From assembly GCA_964393545.1 (NCBI GenBank), contig CAYMUB010000066.1:1-14849 (forward strand): DNA of 14,849 nucleotides, in the 5' to 3' direction. Both the position numbers and the translations under genes were made by a program. How positions within the stretch are numbered: position 1 is the stretch's first letter; every line of letters starts with the position of its first letter. The notes under the pieces were generated by a model, which was not told where the DNA came from, did not search any database, and saw only the letters and a list, made by a program, of their open reading frames with translations. Below, piece after piece: positions 6,764 through 13,403 of the stretch. Source of the stretch: CAYMUB01 sp964393545 (lineage in GTDB: Bacteria > Patescibacteriota > Microgenomatia > Daviesbacterales > UBA10151).

Positions 6764-9700
6764 ATGGCAAACATCGGTAAAATTCAACCAGCTCCCATTA
6801 TAGAAGAAATGCAAAAGTCTTATTTAGACTATGCCATGTCTGTTATTGTTTCAAGGGCCCTTCCTGATGTTAGAGATGGATTAAAACCGGTTCAGAGAAG
6901 AATTATTTATGCCATGCATGAAGAGGGTTTACACCACACTGCCCGTTATCAAAAGAGTGCTGCTGTTGTGGGAGAAGTTTTGAAGAATTTACATCCTCAT
7001 GGAGATGCTCCTGTATATGAGGCTATGGTTAGAATGGCTCAGAATTTTTCCATGAGATATATGTTAGTCGACGGACAGGGAAATTTTGGATCAATTGATG
7101 GAGATTCACCTGCAGCCATGAGATACTGTCTTATAGGAAATACTATTGTACCTACTTCTCAGGGACTTTTAGAAATAAAGGATCTTTCACAAAAAGAAGA
7201 AGACATCAATATCAAAATCCTATCAAAGGATAAAAAAATAAATACAGCTTCAAAATGGTTTGACAGCGGAGAACATCCAACTATTAAAATTACAACTAAT
7301 CAGGGACTTACTATTCAAGGATCTCATAATCACCCATTACTCACCTGGGTCAAAAATCCTCTTACTGGTAAACCAGAATATAAATGGAAATTACTTAGTC
7401 AGATTGCAAAAGAAGATATAACAGTTATAGACCGTACTTCAGACCTGTTATGGCCAACCCAGGAAGTTTTATTAGGATCTTTCATTCCCAAAGATCCAAG
7501 CTACAGAACTCAAATCAAAATTTTACCAAAAACTTTAACTACGGATTTAGCATATATTCTTGGGGGATTAATTTCAGAAGCCTATATAGGAAGAAAAAAG
7601 ATTGAATTCTGTAACAGTGACGAAGAATGGATTATTGAATTTGAACAAACCTGGAAAAAAGTTTTTCCAGATTGCAGATTACATAAATTCTTTAAACAAC
7701 CTAATTCCTATGGGAAAAAACCATATTATAGATTAGAGATTCACAGTTTATATGTAATAGAGTTTTTGAAAAACTTAGGTCTCAGTCCTGTTAAAGCAGC
7801 ATTGAAAGATATTCCCCAAGTTATTTTGCAGTCTCCCCAGGAAGTTGTAGCACGGTTTTTACAAACTTATTTTGAAGGAGATGGAAGCATCAGCAGTAGC
7901 ACAAAAATGATTGAACTATCTGCTATCTCAATAAGTGAGAAATTAATTACCCAATTACAGGTACTTTTTTTAAGATTTGGAATTGCTTCAACAAAACGCT
8001 TTGATAAATACAGATCAACACATAAACTATATATCAGAGGTCTTAAAAATTATAGATTATTCAAGCAAGAAATTGGATTTTTATCCAAAACTAAAAATGG
8101 GAAGTTAGACAAAATTCTCTCTTCATTACATAAAGATTCCTCTCTTTTGGATTATGTTCCATATTTGCGGGAATATGTATTAAAACAATTAGATGCTAAC
8201 TTGTCTTACAGAAAGCGTGAATTTGCCATAAAACACAATTTTGACCGTTACTCTAGCTTAGCATTAAATTATTCTCAAGTAGTACCTGCAATAATTCCTA
8301 CTTTAAAATTAGATACTCAACTTCTTTTTGAACACTTAATAACCAATAATTATCTTTTTGATTCAATAGTTAAAATAGAAGATGGTGGAGTTCAAAAAGT
8401 TTATTCATTAAAAGTAGAGAGTGAATGTCATTCGTTTGTGGGAAATGGTTTTGTAAATCATAATACCGAAGCCAGGCTATCAGCTATTTCTGACGAGTTA
8501 CTTAGAGACATAAATAAAAACACTGTTACCTTCGTAGATAATTATTCAGGTACAACTAAAGAACCTGTTTTACTACCATCTGTTATTCCAAACCTTTTAT
8601 TAAATGGGGCTTCAGGTATTGCGGTTGGTATGGCCACTCAAATTCCACCACATAACTTAGGAGAAATTTGTGATGCCTTAATCCACATGATAAAACAGCC
8701 TGAAGCAACAGTTGAGGATTTAATGCAGTTTATTAAAGGACCTGACTTTCCAACCGGGGCTGCAATTTATGACTCATCAGAAATCCTGGCAGCATATGCT
8801 ACAGGCAAAGGCAGAATTGTCACCAGAGCAAAAGCAGACATTGATGAAACAGAAAATGGCAAGATGCAAATCATTGTTTCAGAACTACCTTATCAAGTTA
8901 ATAAATCAACTTTAATTGCCAGAATTGCAGATTTGGTAAAAGATAAAAAGCTGGAAGGAATTGCAGATTTGCGGGATGAGTCAGACAGAAAACAAATGGT
9001 CAGGATTGTTTTTGATTTAAAACGGGATGCCAAACCTCAATCTATCTTAAACAATCTTTACAAACATACAGCCATGCAATCTGTTTTTAATGTTAATTTA
9101 GTGGCTTTATCTGATGGAGTACCACATCTGTTAACTTTAAAGCGGATTTTGGAAGAATTTATTTCTCATAGGCAAGTTGTTGTAAGAAAAAGATCAGAAT
9201 TTGAACTGGCTGAAGCAAAGATGAGGGAGCATATCTTAGAGGGATTAAAAATTGCTGTTGATAACATTGATGAGGTTATAGACACCATCAAAAAGAGCAA
9301 GTCTGCAGAAGATGCCAAAGTCAATTTAATAGCAAAATTTAAACTAACTGAAATTCAGGCCATTGCGATCTTGGATATGCAGCTTAGGAAATTAGCTGCT
9401 CTGGAAGTACAAAAGATTGAAGATGAGTTAAAGATGGTCAGAGAAACCATCTCTTATTTGGAAAATCTTTTGGCACACCCTGAGAAAATATTAAAAGTTA
9501 TTCAAGATGAAATTATAAAAATTAAAGAAAAATATGCAGATGAGAGAAGAACCAAGGTATACAAACAAAAGGTAGGAGAATTTAATGAAGAGGATTTAGT
9601 AGCTAATGAGGTGACTATAGCAACAATTACAGATGGAGGTTATATCAAACGTCAATCACCTCTTTCATTTAGAACTCAACAAAGAGGTGGTAAAGGAAAG

Positions 9701-10570
9701 ATGGGAATTTCAACCAAAGAAACAGATGCTGTTTCACATATTTTTTATACTCAGACTCATGACAGTATTTTATTTTTTACAGATAAAGGCAGAGTTTTCC
9801 AAATCAAGGTTTGGGAAATTCCAGAAACTCAAAGAGCAGCCAAAGGCCAGGCTATTGTTAATTTAATAAATGTTGAACAAGGGGAAAAAGTCACTGCAGT
9901 TTTGACTACCCGCCAAAAAGGGGAAAAGGCTAAATATTTCTTCATGTGTACAACTTCTGGAACTGTTAAAAAAACAGCTTTGGAAGAATACTCCAATATC
10001 CGTAAGAATGGATTGGTGGCTATTAAATTAGATGAGGGAGATCATTTGGGCTGGGTTTCTCCAACTTCAGGGAATGATGATTTAATTGTTGTTTCAAGAG
10101 GAGGCAAGTCTATCCGTTTCTCAGAAACTCAAGTCAAATCAACTCACAGGGATACATCAGGAGTAAGGGGTATCAGATTATCAAAAGATGAACAGGTTGT
10201 TTCTTTAAATATAATCCGGAATAACGAGGATGAACTGCTGGTAATAATGGAGAATGGTTTGGGCAAGAAAACTAAATTCTCAGCCTGGTCCAGACAAGGC
10301 AGGGGAGGACAAGGGGTTAAAGCTGCACAAGTTACTGCCAAAACAGGAGCAATAGTCACAGCTCAAGCTATAGATAAGGATATGGATACTTTAGTGATGA
10401 CTTCAACCAAAGGACAACTGATTAAACTGGACTTAAAACAAGTTCCTACGCTGCAACGTCAAACCCAGGGAGTAATTTTGATGAGAGTAAGGCCTGGTGA
10501 AAAAGTTGTTGCTGCAACTGTTGTTTCATCCAATGAAAAAACTGAACCTGAGTCAAAATCTGCTAAATGA
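6764..10570 (+). CDS. gyrA: DNA gyrase subunit A, precursor containing an intein
   Basis: Encodes a 1268-aa precursor; excision of the 446-aa intein would leave an 822-aa GyrA of normal length. GyrA forms the DNA breakage-rejoining half of gyrase with GyrB. The N-terminus has YLDYAMSVIVSRALPDVRDG (20-39) and KPVQRRIIYAM (41-51), and the active site is AAMRY with catalytic Tyr121. The intein follows that tyrosine directly; the extein resumes with TEARLSAISDELL. The GyrA box QQRGGKG (precursor 972-978) and the beta-pinwheel C-terminal domain mark it as GyrA rather than ParC. A coiled-coil tower region lies around 9150-9560. Gyrase activity depends on protein splicing because the intein splits the catalytic Tyr from its downstream neighbours. 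It has its own promoter. The TGA stop overlaps the ATG of the next gene (ATGA), implying coupled translation. Confidence 0.96.
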   Translation: MANIGKIQPAPIIEEMQKSYLDYAMSVIVSRALPDVRDGLKPVQRRIIYAMHEEGLHHTARYQKSAAVVGEVLKNLHPHGDAPVYEAMVRMAQNFSMRYMLVDGQGNFGSIDGDSPAAMRYCLIGNTIVPTSQGLLEIKDLSQKEEDINIKILSKDKKINTASKWFDSGEHPTIKITTNQGLTIQGSHNHPLLTWVKNPLTGKPEYKWKLLSQIAKEDITVIDRTSDLLWPTQEVLLGSFIPKDPSYRTQIKILPKTLTTDLAYILGGLISEAYIGRKKIEFCNSDEEWIIEFEQTWKKVFPDCRLHKFFKQPNSYGKKPYYRLEIHSLYVIEFLKNLGLSPVKAALKDIPQVILQSPQEVVARFLQTYFEGDGSISSSTKMIELSAISISEKLITQLQVLFLRFGIASTKRFDKYRSTHKLYIRGLKNYRLFKQEIGFLSKTKNGKLDKILSSLHKDSSLLDYVPYLREYVLKQLDANLSYRKREFAIKHNFDRYSSLALNYSQVVPAIIPTLKLDTQLLFEHLITNNYLFDSIVKIEDGGVQKVYSLKVESECHSFVGNGFVNHNTEARLSAISDELLRDINKNTVTFVDNYSGTTKEPVLLPSVIPNLLLNGASGIAVGMATQIPPHNLGEICDALIHMIKQPEATVEDLMQFIKGPDFPTGAAIYDSSEILAAYATGKGRIVTRAKADIDETENGKMQIIVSELPYQVNKSTLIARIADLVKDKKLEGIADLRDESDRKQMVRIVFDLKRDAKPQSILNNLYKHTAMQSVFNVNLVALSDGVPHLLTLKRILEEFISHRQVVVRKRSEFELAEAKMREHILEGLKIAVDNIDEVIDTIKKSKSAEDAKVNLIAKFKLTEIQAIAILDMQLRKLAALEVQKIEDELKMVRETISYLENLLAHPEKILKVIQDEIIKIKEKYADERRTKVYKQKVGEFNEEDLVANEVTIATITDGGYIKRQSPLSFRTQQRGGKGKMGISTKETDAVSHIFYTQTHDSILFFTDKGRVFQIKVWEIPETQRAAKGQAIVNLINVEQGEKVTAVLTTRQKGEKAKYFFMCTTSGTVKKTALEEYSNIRKNGLVAIKLDEGDHLGWVSPTSGNDDLIVVSRGGKSIRFSETQVKSTHRDTSGVRGIRLSKDEQVVSLNIIRNNEDELLVIMENGLGKKTKFSAWSRQGRGGQGVKAAQVTAKTGAIVTAQAIDKDMDTLVMTSTKGQLIKLDLKQVPTLQRQTQGVILMRVRPGEKVVAATVVSSNEKTEPESKSAK
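7127..8464 (+). mobile_element. GyrA intein with LAGLIDADG homing endonuclease domain
   Basis: A 446-residue in-frame protein intron. It starts with Cys1 (CLIGNTIVPTSQG, block A) and ends with NGFVNHN (440-446, block G: penultimate His, terminal Asn), followed by Thr as the +1 extein residue. Block B is GSHNHPLL, where Ser66 takes the place of the usual Thr in TxxH and His69 is kept. Block F is VYSLKVESECHSF (425-437) with His435. The endonuclease domain (about 120-400) has two motifs: LGGLISEAYIG (145-155, acidic Glu151) and TYFEGDGSI (247-255, Asp252). Both catalytic acid positions are occupied, so splicing and DNA cutting both look possible. The site, right after the catalytic tyrosine in AAMRY/TEARL, is the one used by mycobacterial GyrA inteins. 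Boundaries are set by the conserved gyrase sequence on each side. Confidence 0.95.
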
Positions 10571-10779
10571 AAAAAAGTTCGTTGATTTCTAATATTGCTA
10601 TTGGGTATTGTATGATTGGCTTTGTAATCGCTATTCTTTTTGCCCTTTATTACCGCTGGTCCTATTTGTCCTTTTTATCTCCTGGATTTTATAGTGTAAT
10701 TTTAACCTGGCCTGCTCAACTTATTGGGTTTCTTTCTGATTTTTTAAGATACGGTCTGGCTGGTAAACCTCTATTTTAG
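10567..10779 (+). CDS. Small membrane protein, unknown function
   Basis: A 70-aa protein not recognised as a known family. Two hydrophobic segments are visible: about 8-28 (NIAIGYCMIGFVIAILFALYY) and about 38-57 (SPGFYSVILTWPAQLIGFLS), joined by a short loop with YRWSYLSF. The N-terminus MKKSS and the C-terminal RYGLAGKPLF suggest a hairpin in the membrane. Its ATG overlaps the gyrA stop (ATGA), and no ribosome binding site precedes it, so it is probably translated by ribosomes finishing gyrA. The overlap and the consistent hydrophobic pattern support it being real. No link to gyrase function is implied. Confidence 0.65.
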   Translation: MKKSSLISNIAIGYCMIGFVIAILFALYYRWSYLSFLSPGFYSVILTWPAQLIGFLSDFLRYGLAGKPLF

Positions 10780-10786
10780 CCTATAG

Positions 10787-10815
10787 TTGAATTGCTCTCT
10801 AATTTCTGTTAAAAT
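10787..10815 (+). promoter_or_regulatory. Promoter of the orphan protein / LAGLIDADG-fold unit
   Basis: TTGAAT at 10787-10792, a 17-nt spacer, and an extended -10 (TG at 10807-10808, then TAAAAT at 10810-10815). The ATG at 10823 is 7 nt after the -10, so the mRNA should start at or 1 nt before the start codon. There is no Shine-Dalgarno. It lies in the only real gap (43 nt) after the gyrA unit. Confidence 0.65.
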
Positions 10816-10822
10816 TCATTAG

Positions 10823-11215
10823 ATGAAAAAGCAAGGATTATTACTAATTATCTTTCTATTTTCCTGGTACTATCTTTCATCCCTAATATTTTTTCATAAA
10901 AATCTAGAGGCAGAGGATTCTCCACAGCTTCGGGCTAGATTAGGCACAATTTTATCTCATTCAGCAGACAGAAATGGTAGATCAGGAGAGGCAATGCTTG
11001 ATCCTAATGCCCAGTCTCATACTTACTGTTATTACCCAAAAGGAGCAACACAGTATTCAAATAAAAGTGGGGAATATATTATCAAAAGAGAAGATGGGGG
11101 AGATTGTAGTGGTTGGTATGGAATGGCTATTTTTCACGAAGGTTCTTGGGTATCTGAAAGAGAAAAAATCTGGTGGAGCAAAGAGCAGCAATCAGCAGAA
11201 CAAAAGAAAAGTTAA
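10823..11215 (+). CDS. Putative secreted or membrane-anchored protein, unknown
   Basis: A 130-aa protein with a short basic N-terminus (MKKQG) and a hydrophobic stretch at about 6-24 that would act as signal peptide or membrane anchor. The outer part, about 30-118, is polar and has just two cysteines, Cys69 (HTYCYYPKG) and Cys95 (GGDCSGWYG), which could form a disulfide outside the cell. It has many aromatic residues (YCYY, SGWYGMAIFHEGSW, EKIWW). The last 15 residues are hydrophilic (SKEQQSAEQKKS end). It matches no family I recognise. A strong leaderless-type promoter stands directly in front, and the gene ends 5 nt before the LAGLIDADG-fold gene, so the two are probably co-transcribed. It could be the remnant of a larger protein cut by a frameshift, but nothing in the other frames continues it. 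Confidence 0.65.
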   Translation: MKKQGLLLIIFLFSWYYLSSLIFFHKNLEAEDSPQLRARLGTILSHSADRNGRSGEAMLDPNAQSHTYCYYPKGATQYSNKSGEYIIKREDGGDCSGWYGMAIFHEGSWVSEREKIWWSKEQQSAEQKKS

Positions 11216-11220
11216 CATCT

Positions 11221-12099
11221 ATGTTTATAGAAAACGGTAGGTCTACTTCAAAAGAAGAATGGGAATATTTAGAAGGAGTCCTGGATCAAGGGTTAGTTTT
11301 CGGTGTCTGGCCAGCTAAAAGAAAAAGTGGATTCGTTCACAGGATACAATTTAACAATAGTTCAAGACAATTAACAGTCTCTATTCAGGATAAGTTCGGC
11401 GGAAAAATTCTTCCGCAAAAACGTTCAGATGGAAATCCTCCCTATGTAAAAACTTATTTTATCTGGACAATAACAAATGCAGAGGAGGGTATTAAATTTT
11501 CTGATGAAACTCAAAAACACCTACATTTTAAAAAAAGATTGGCTGATAGATATGCAAGCTTTTTACAAGGATGGCTAAACAGAGAAGAAGACGTGGATAG
11601 CAGACTGCAAGACTTCAATGATACAAAAGCCGCCGTTTCTACAGAGGTTTATACACCAAGTGTTCGAAACTTATCAGGAAGACTAGATGCGAATGGATTC
11701 ATTGGCATACAAGTAAAAACTGGAGAGCCTTTAAGTGGAGCCTATGCTGAGGTTAGCTTAGGAACGAAATTCCCTGGATTAGCGTCAGGAATACAGGCAG
11801 GGTATGGGGGTAGATTTGGTCCTCTTGATAAAGGTTATTTGTGGACTATTAAAGAAAATCTAGCATCAGAATTCCTTCAAAAAATCCTGCCACATCTAAG
11901 AAATATGAAGGAACGAGCAGTATTAGCCTTGGAATTTGAGGATCTAAATAGGTTATTAAAAAGAAAGGGAAGAGGATCTAAGCAAAGAGATTTATTAGCT
12001 CAAGCGTTAGAACGAGATTCTTCAAAATTTAATAGAGCCGATTTGTTAAGATTAGGATATATTGAGAAATCCCGCGATCTAAGTAGTCACCCAATTTAG
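11221..12099 (+). CDS. Free-standing two-domain LAGLIDADG-fold protein, probably catalytically inactive
   Basis: A 292-aa protein that reads as two tandem LAGLIDADG domains. Domain 1 (about 12-118) has the motif-like EYLEGVLDQGL (15-25), then HRIQFNNSSRQL and QDKFGGKIL (56-64), then FIWTIT and a helical end. Domain 2 (about 145-242) has LSGRLDANGFIGI (151-163), YAEVSLGTKFPGLASGIQ (175-192), YGGRFG, LWTIKENLASEFLQKILPHL (207-226) and KERAVLALEFE (230-240). The WTI...FLxKILPxL...ERAxLALEF pattern is very typical of LAGLIDADG endonucleases. The catalytic acid position is Asn158 in motif 2 and Gly24 (or Gln23 if shifted by one) in motif 1, so DNA cleavage is unlikely. A GTG at 11173 would add 16 residues outside the fold; ATG 11221 is preferred. 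GCG, CGA and CGC codons are more frequent than in neighbouring genes, a weak sign of transfer. It could be a decaying homing endonuclease or a DNA-binding protein, as WhiA is. Confidence 0.72.
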   Translation: MFIENGRSTSKEEWEYLEGVLDQGLVFGVWPAKRKSGFVHRIQFNNSSRQLTVSIQDKFGGKILPQKRSDGNPPYVKTYFIWTITNAEEGIKFSDETQKHLHFKKRLADRYASFLQGWLNREEDVDSRLQDFNDTKAAVSTEVYTPSVRNLSGRLDANGFIGIQVKTGEPLSGAYAEVSLGTKFPGLASGIQAGYGGRFGPLDKGYLWTIKENLASEFLQKILPHLRNMKERAVLALEFEDLNRLLKRKGRGSKQRDLLAQALERDSSKFNRADLLRLGYIEKSRDLSSHPI

Positions 12100-12101
12100 A
12101 C

Positions 12102-12395
12102 CTACTTGCTTCTTAAGAATCTTTGAGCAAAGTCATTAACAAAGTTGGAACCCCTGGAGATCATAAATCCTGATAATAGAAAGTCCAGGAATGGAGAATT
12201 ACTTTGTATTCCTAAAACATAAGACAAAATATTTAGTTGATAGGTAAAAGATAAAAATACTGCAGTTGCGAGTGATATAAGCGGCAAATATGGACGGAGT
12301 TCTTTTACACTACCAAATAAATACTCAATAATTGATTCATTTAAAGATGAAAAGGCAAACACTATAGCAAGTGGAGAGAGAGTTACTGGATCCAT
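12102..12395 (-). CDS. Small membrane protein, holin-like
   Basis: A 97-aa protein with hydrophobic segments at about 5-28, 36-58 and 66-80, and a charged C-terminus (RFLRSK). The segment LLSGFMISRGSNFVNDFAQ (73-91) recalls small membrane proteins found beside endolysins in phage genomes, but a specific holin family cannot be named from sequence alone. Its ATG shares a base with the stop codon of the amidase gene (TAATG), and AAAGG lies about 8 nt upstream. This tight coupling to an endolysin without a signal peptide is the main support for a holin role, that is, letting the enzyme cross the membrane. The gene converges on the LAGLIDADG-fold gene, with only 2 nt between the two stop codons and no room for a terminator. 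Confidence 0.6.
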   Translation of the reverse strand: MDPVTLSPLAIVFAFSSLNESIIEYLFGSVKELRPYLPLISLATAVFLSFTYQLNILSYVLGIQSNSPFLDFLLSGFMISRGSNFVNDFAQRFLRSK

Positions 12396-13351
12396 TATTC
12401 AACCTTTCTGGGCGGGAAAAGAAACTTATATAGGTTAATTAAAGCGCCTACTAAAGTCAAGGTATTATCTGGTTGGGGCTGAGGTTGAGGTTCACTAGGA
12501 GGAGTTACTATAACAGGAGGCGGGGTAGACTCACTTTGGGCTAAAGCTTCCTGAAGAGAAATTATCTGTTGATTTACTACTGCTAAATTGGCTTGTAAAC
12601 TACTAATTTGAGATTTTAAATTAGGAACTTCTTTGGCATTTCTAATTAGATCTCTGTGCTCTGAGGAATTAACCATAGAGACAATTATTTGCTCAATAGT
12701 CATTGGCCCATTAGTATATCTTTGTAAACCACCCATGTCCGGATCTCTGCCTAAAACTGATTGATAAAGTTCTGTTATTTGAGCCCCACGGTTTGAAGTT
12801 GTGGGAGGTTCAGTAATCCCAATACCTTCCACTATTTTTATTCTCCAGGAAGACCAGTCATCTCCCGGACAAGTAGTTGACTGACCTGGTAATTCTTTAT
12901 GACCCCGGACTTTGTCCCATGAATTCACATTTGATAAATCAGGGTAGTTATTTATAAAGAATTCACATAGCTGGTGCGCACTATCTAGCTGTTGATTTGT
13001 AGGAACTCTTCCTTGGGTAAAATTACCAACCAGACAAATCCCTAAAACTTGCTCATTTAAGTTTGCCACATTAGCTCTGGCTGTACTGATATCTCCAACA
13101 TAAAAAGTGGTTCCATCTTTGGCAATTAAAAAATGATATCCAATCCCACCCCAGCCATTACTGCTAATATGATAATTGGCAATCTCATCTGGTGTTTGAG
13201 TATCAGGACCAGCTGTGTGGTGAATTGCTAAGTAGTTAATTTGTGATAAAGGTCTAACCCAACTGAAGTTATATGAGTCTCCTGGAATAGAATCTCTTAT
13301 ATCTATAAATTTATTTCCCAAAGAGGGGATTATAAGGTCTGTTTTAGCCAT
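12395..13351 (-). CDS. Endolysin-like N-acetylmuramoyl-L-alanine amidase with DUF4214 domain
   Basis: A 318-aa Amidase_2/PGRP-type zinc enzyme that cuts the bond between MurNAc and L-Ala. The catalytic domain (about 35-175) has IHHTAG (ligand His44), GIGYHFLIAKDGT (69-81), LGICLVGNF (103-111), RGHKELPG (ligand His151) and TTCPGDDW (ligand Cys161), the same His/His/Cys set as T7 lysozyme. A DUF4214-like module follows (about 190-236: ITELYQSVLGRDPDMGGLQR, then SMVNSSEHRDLI). Next come a coiled coil (about 243-273), a proline-rich linker (PPPVIVTPP, QPQPQP; 277-294) and a C-terminal hydrophobic patch ALINLYKFLF. No signal peptide is present, as in phage endolysins that rely on a holin, and the next gene on the strand is holin-like and overlaps by 1 nt. 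It may be a prophage remnant or a domesticated cell-wall hydrolase. Confidence 0.9.
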   Translation of the reverse strand: MAKTDLIIPSLGNKFIDIRDSIPGDSYNFSWVRPLSQINYLAIHHTAGPDTQTPDEIANYHISSNGWGGIGYHFLIAKDGTTFYVGDISTARANVANLNEQVLGICLVGNFTQGRVPTNQQLDSAHQLCEFFINNYPDLSNVNSWDKVRGHKELPGQSTTCPGDDWSSWRIKIVEGIGITEPPTTSNRGAQITELYQSVLGRDPDMGGLQRYTNGPMTIEQIIVSMVNSSEHRDLIRNAKEVPNLKSQISSLQANLAVVNQQIISLQEALAQSESTPPPVIVTPPSEPQPQPQPDNTLTLVGALINLYKFLFPPRKVE

Positions 13352-13373
13352 CTAATATAGGCAGGGTTTGTTA

Positions 13374-13402
13374 ATACTACAAGACTAATTTATACTTGTC
13401 AA
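13374..13402 (-). promoter_or_regulatory. Promoter of the endolysin/holin pair
   Basis: Minus strand: a perfect TTGACA (13402-13397), a 17-nt spacer and TAGTAT (13379-13374; 4 of 6 to consensus). Predicted start near 13367 gives a leader of about 16 nt without a Shine-Dalgarno. It begins 2 nt after the stop codon of the ATPase gene, so the pair can be expressed apart from the pump. Confidence 0.55.
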
Positions 13403-13403
13403 T

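Noticed and set aside
7127..8464. A group I or II intron instead of an intein in gyrA.
   Set aside because: The insertion is open in frame, with protein-splicing residues at both ends and no intron-type RNA structure evident.
9633..9866. A 77-codon plus-strand frame inside the gyrA C-terminal domain.
   Set aside because: Shadow of the gyrase pinwheel region, with no independent start signal.
10567..10580. Recoding of TGA (code 25 as in Gracilibacteria, or code 4).
   Set aside because: gyrA ends in TGA at the expected length, and reading through meets a second TGA a few codons later without meaningful sequence.
11173..11221. A frameshift joining the 130-aa protein to the LAGLIDADG-fold protein.
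   Set aside because: The short overlap codes for unrelated hydrophilic sequence in both frames, the LAGLIDADG fold starts cleanly after ATG 11221, and a secreted N-terminus fused to a DNA-binding fold makes little sense.
10974..11240. An 88-codon open frame overlapping the orphan protein gene.
   Set aside because: It lies inside the other gene, has no promoter or ribosome site, and its translation shows no domain or membrane pattern.
12085..12115. A bidirectional terminator between the converging genes.
   Set aside because: Only 2 nt separate the stops and no GC-rich hairpin with a T-run is visible.
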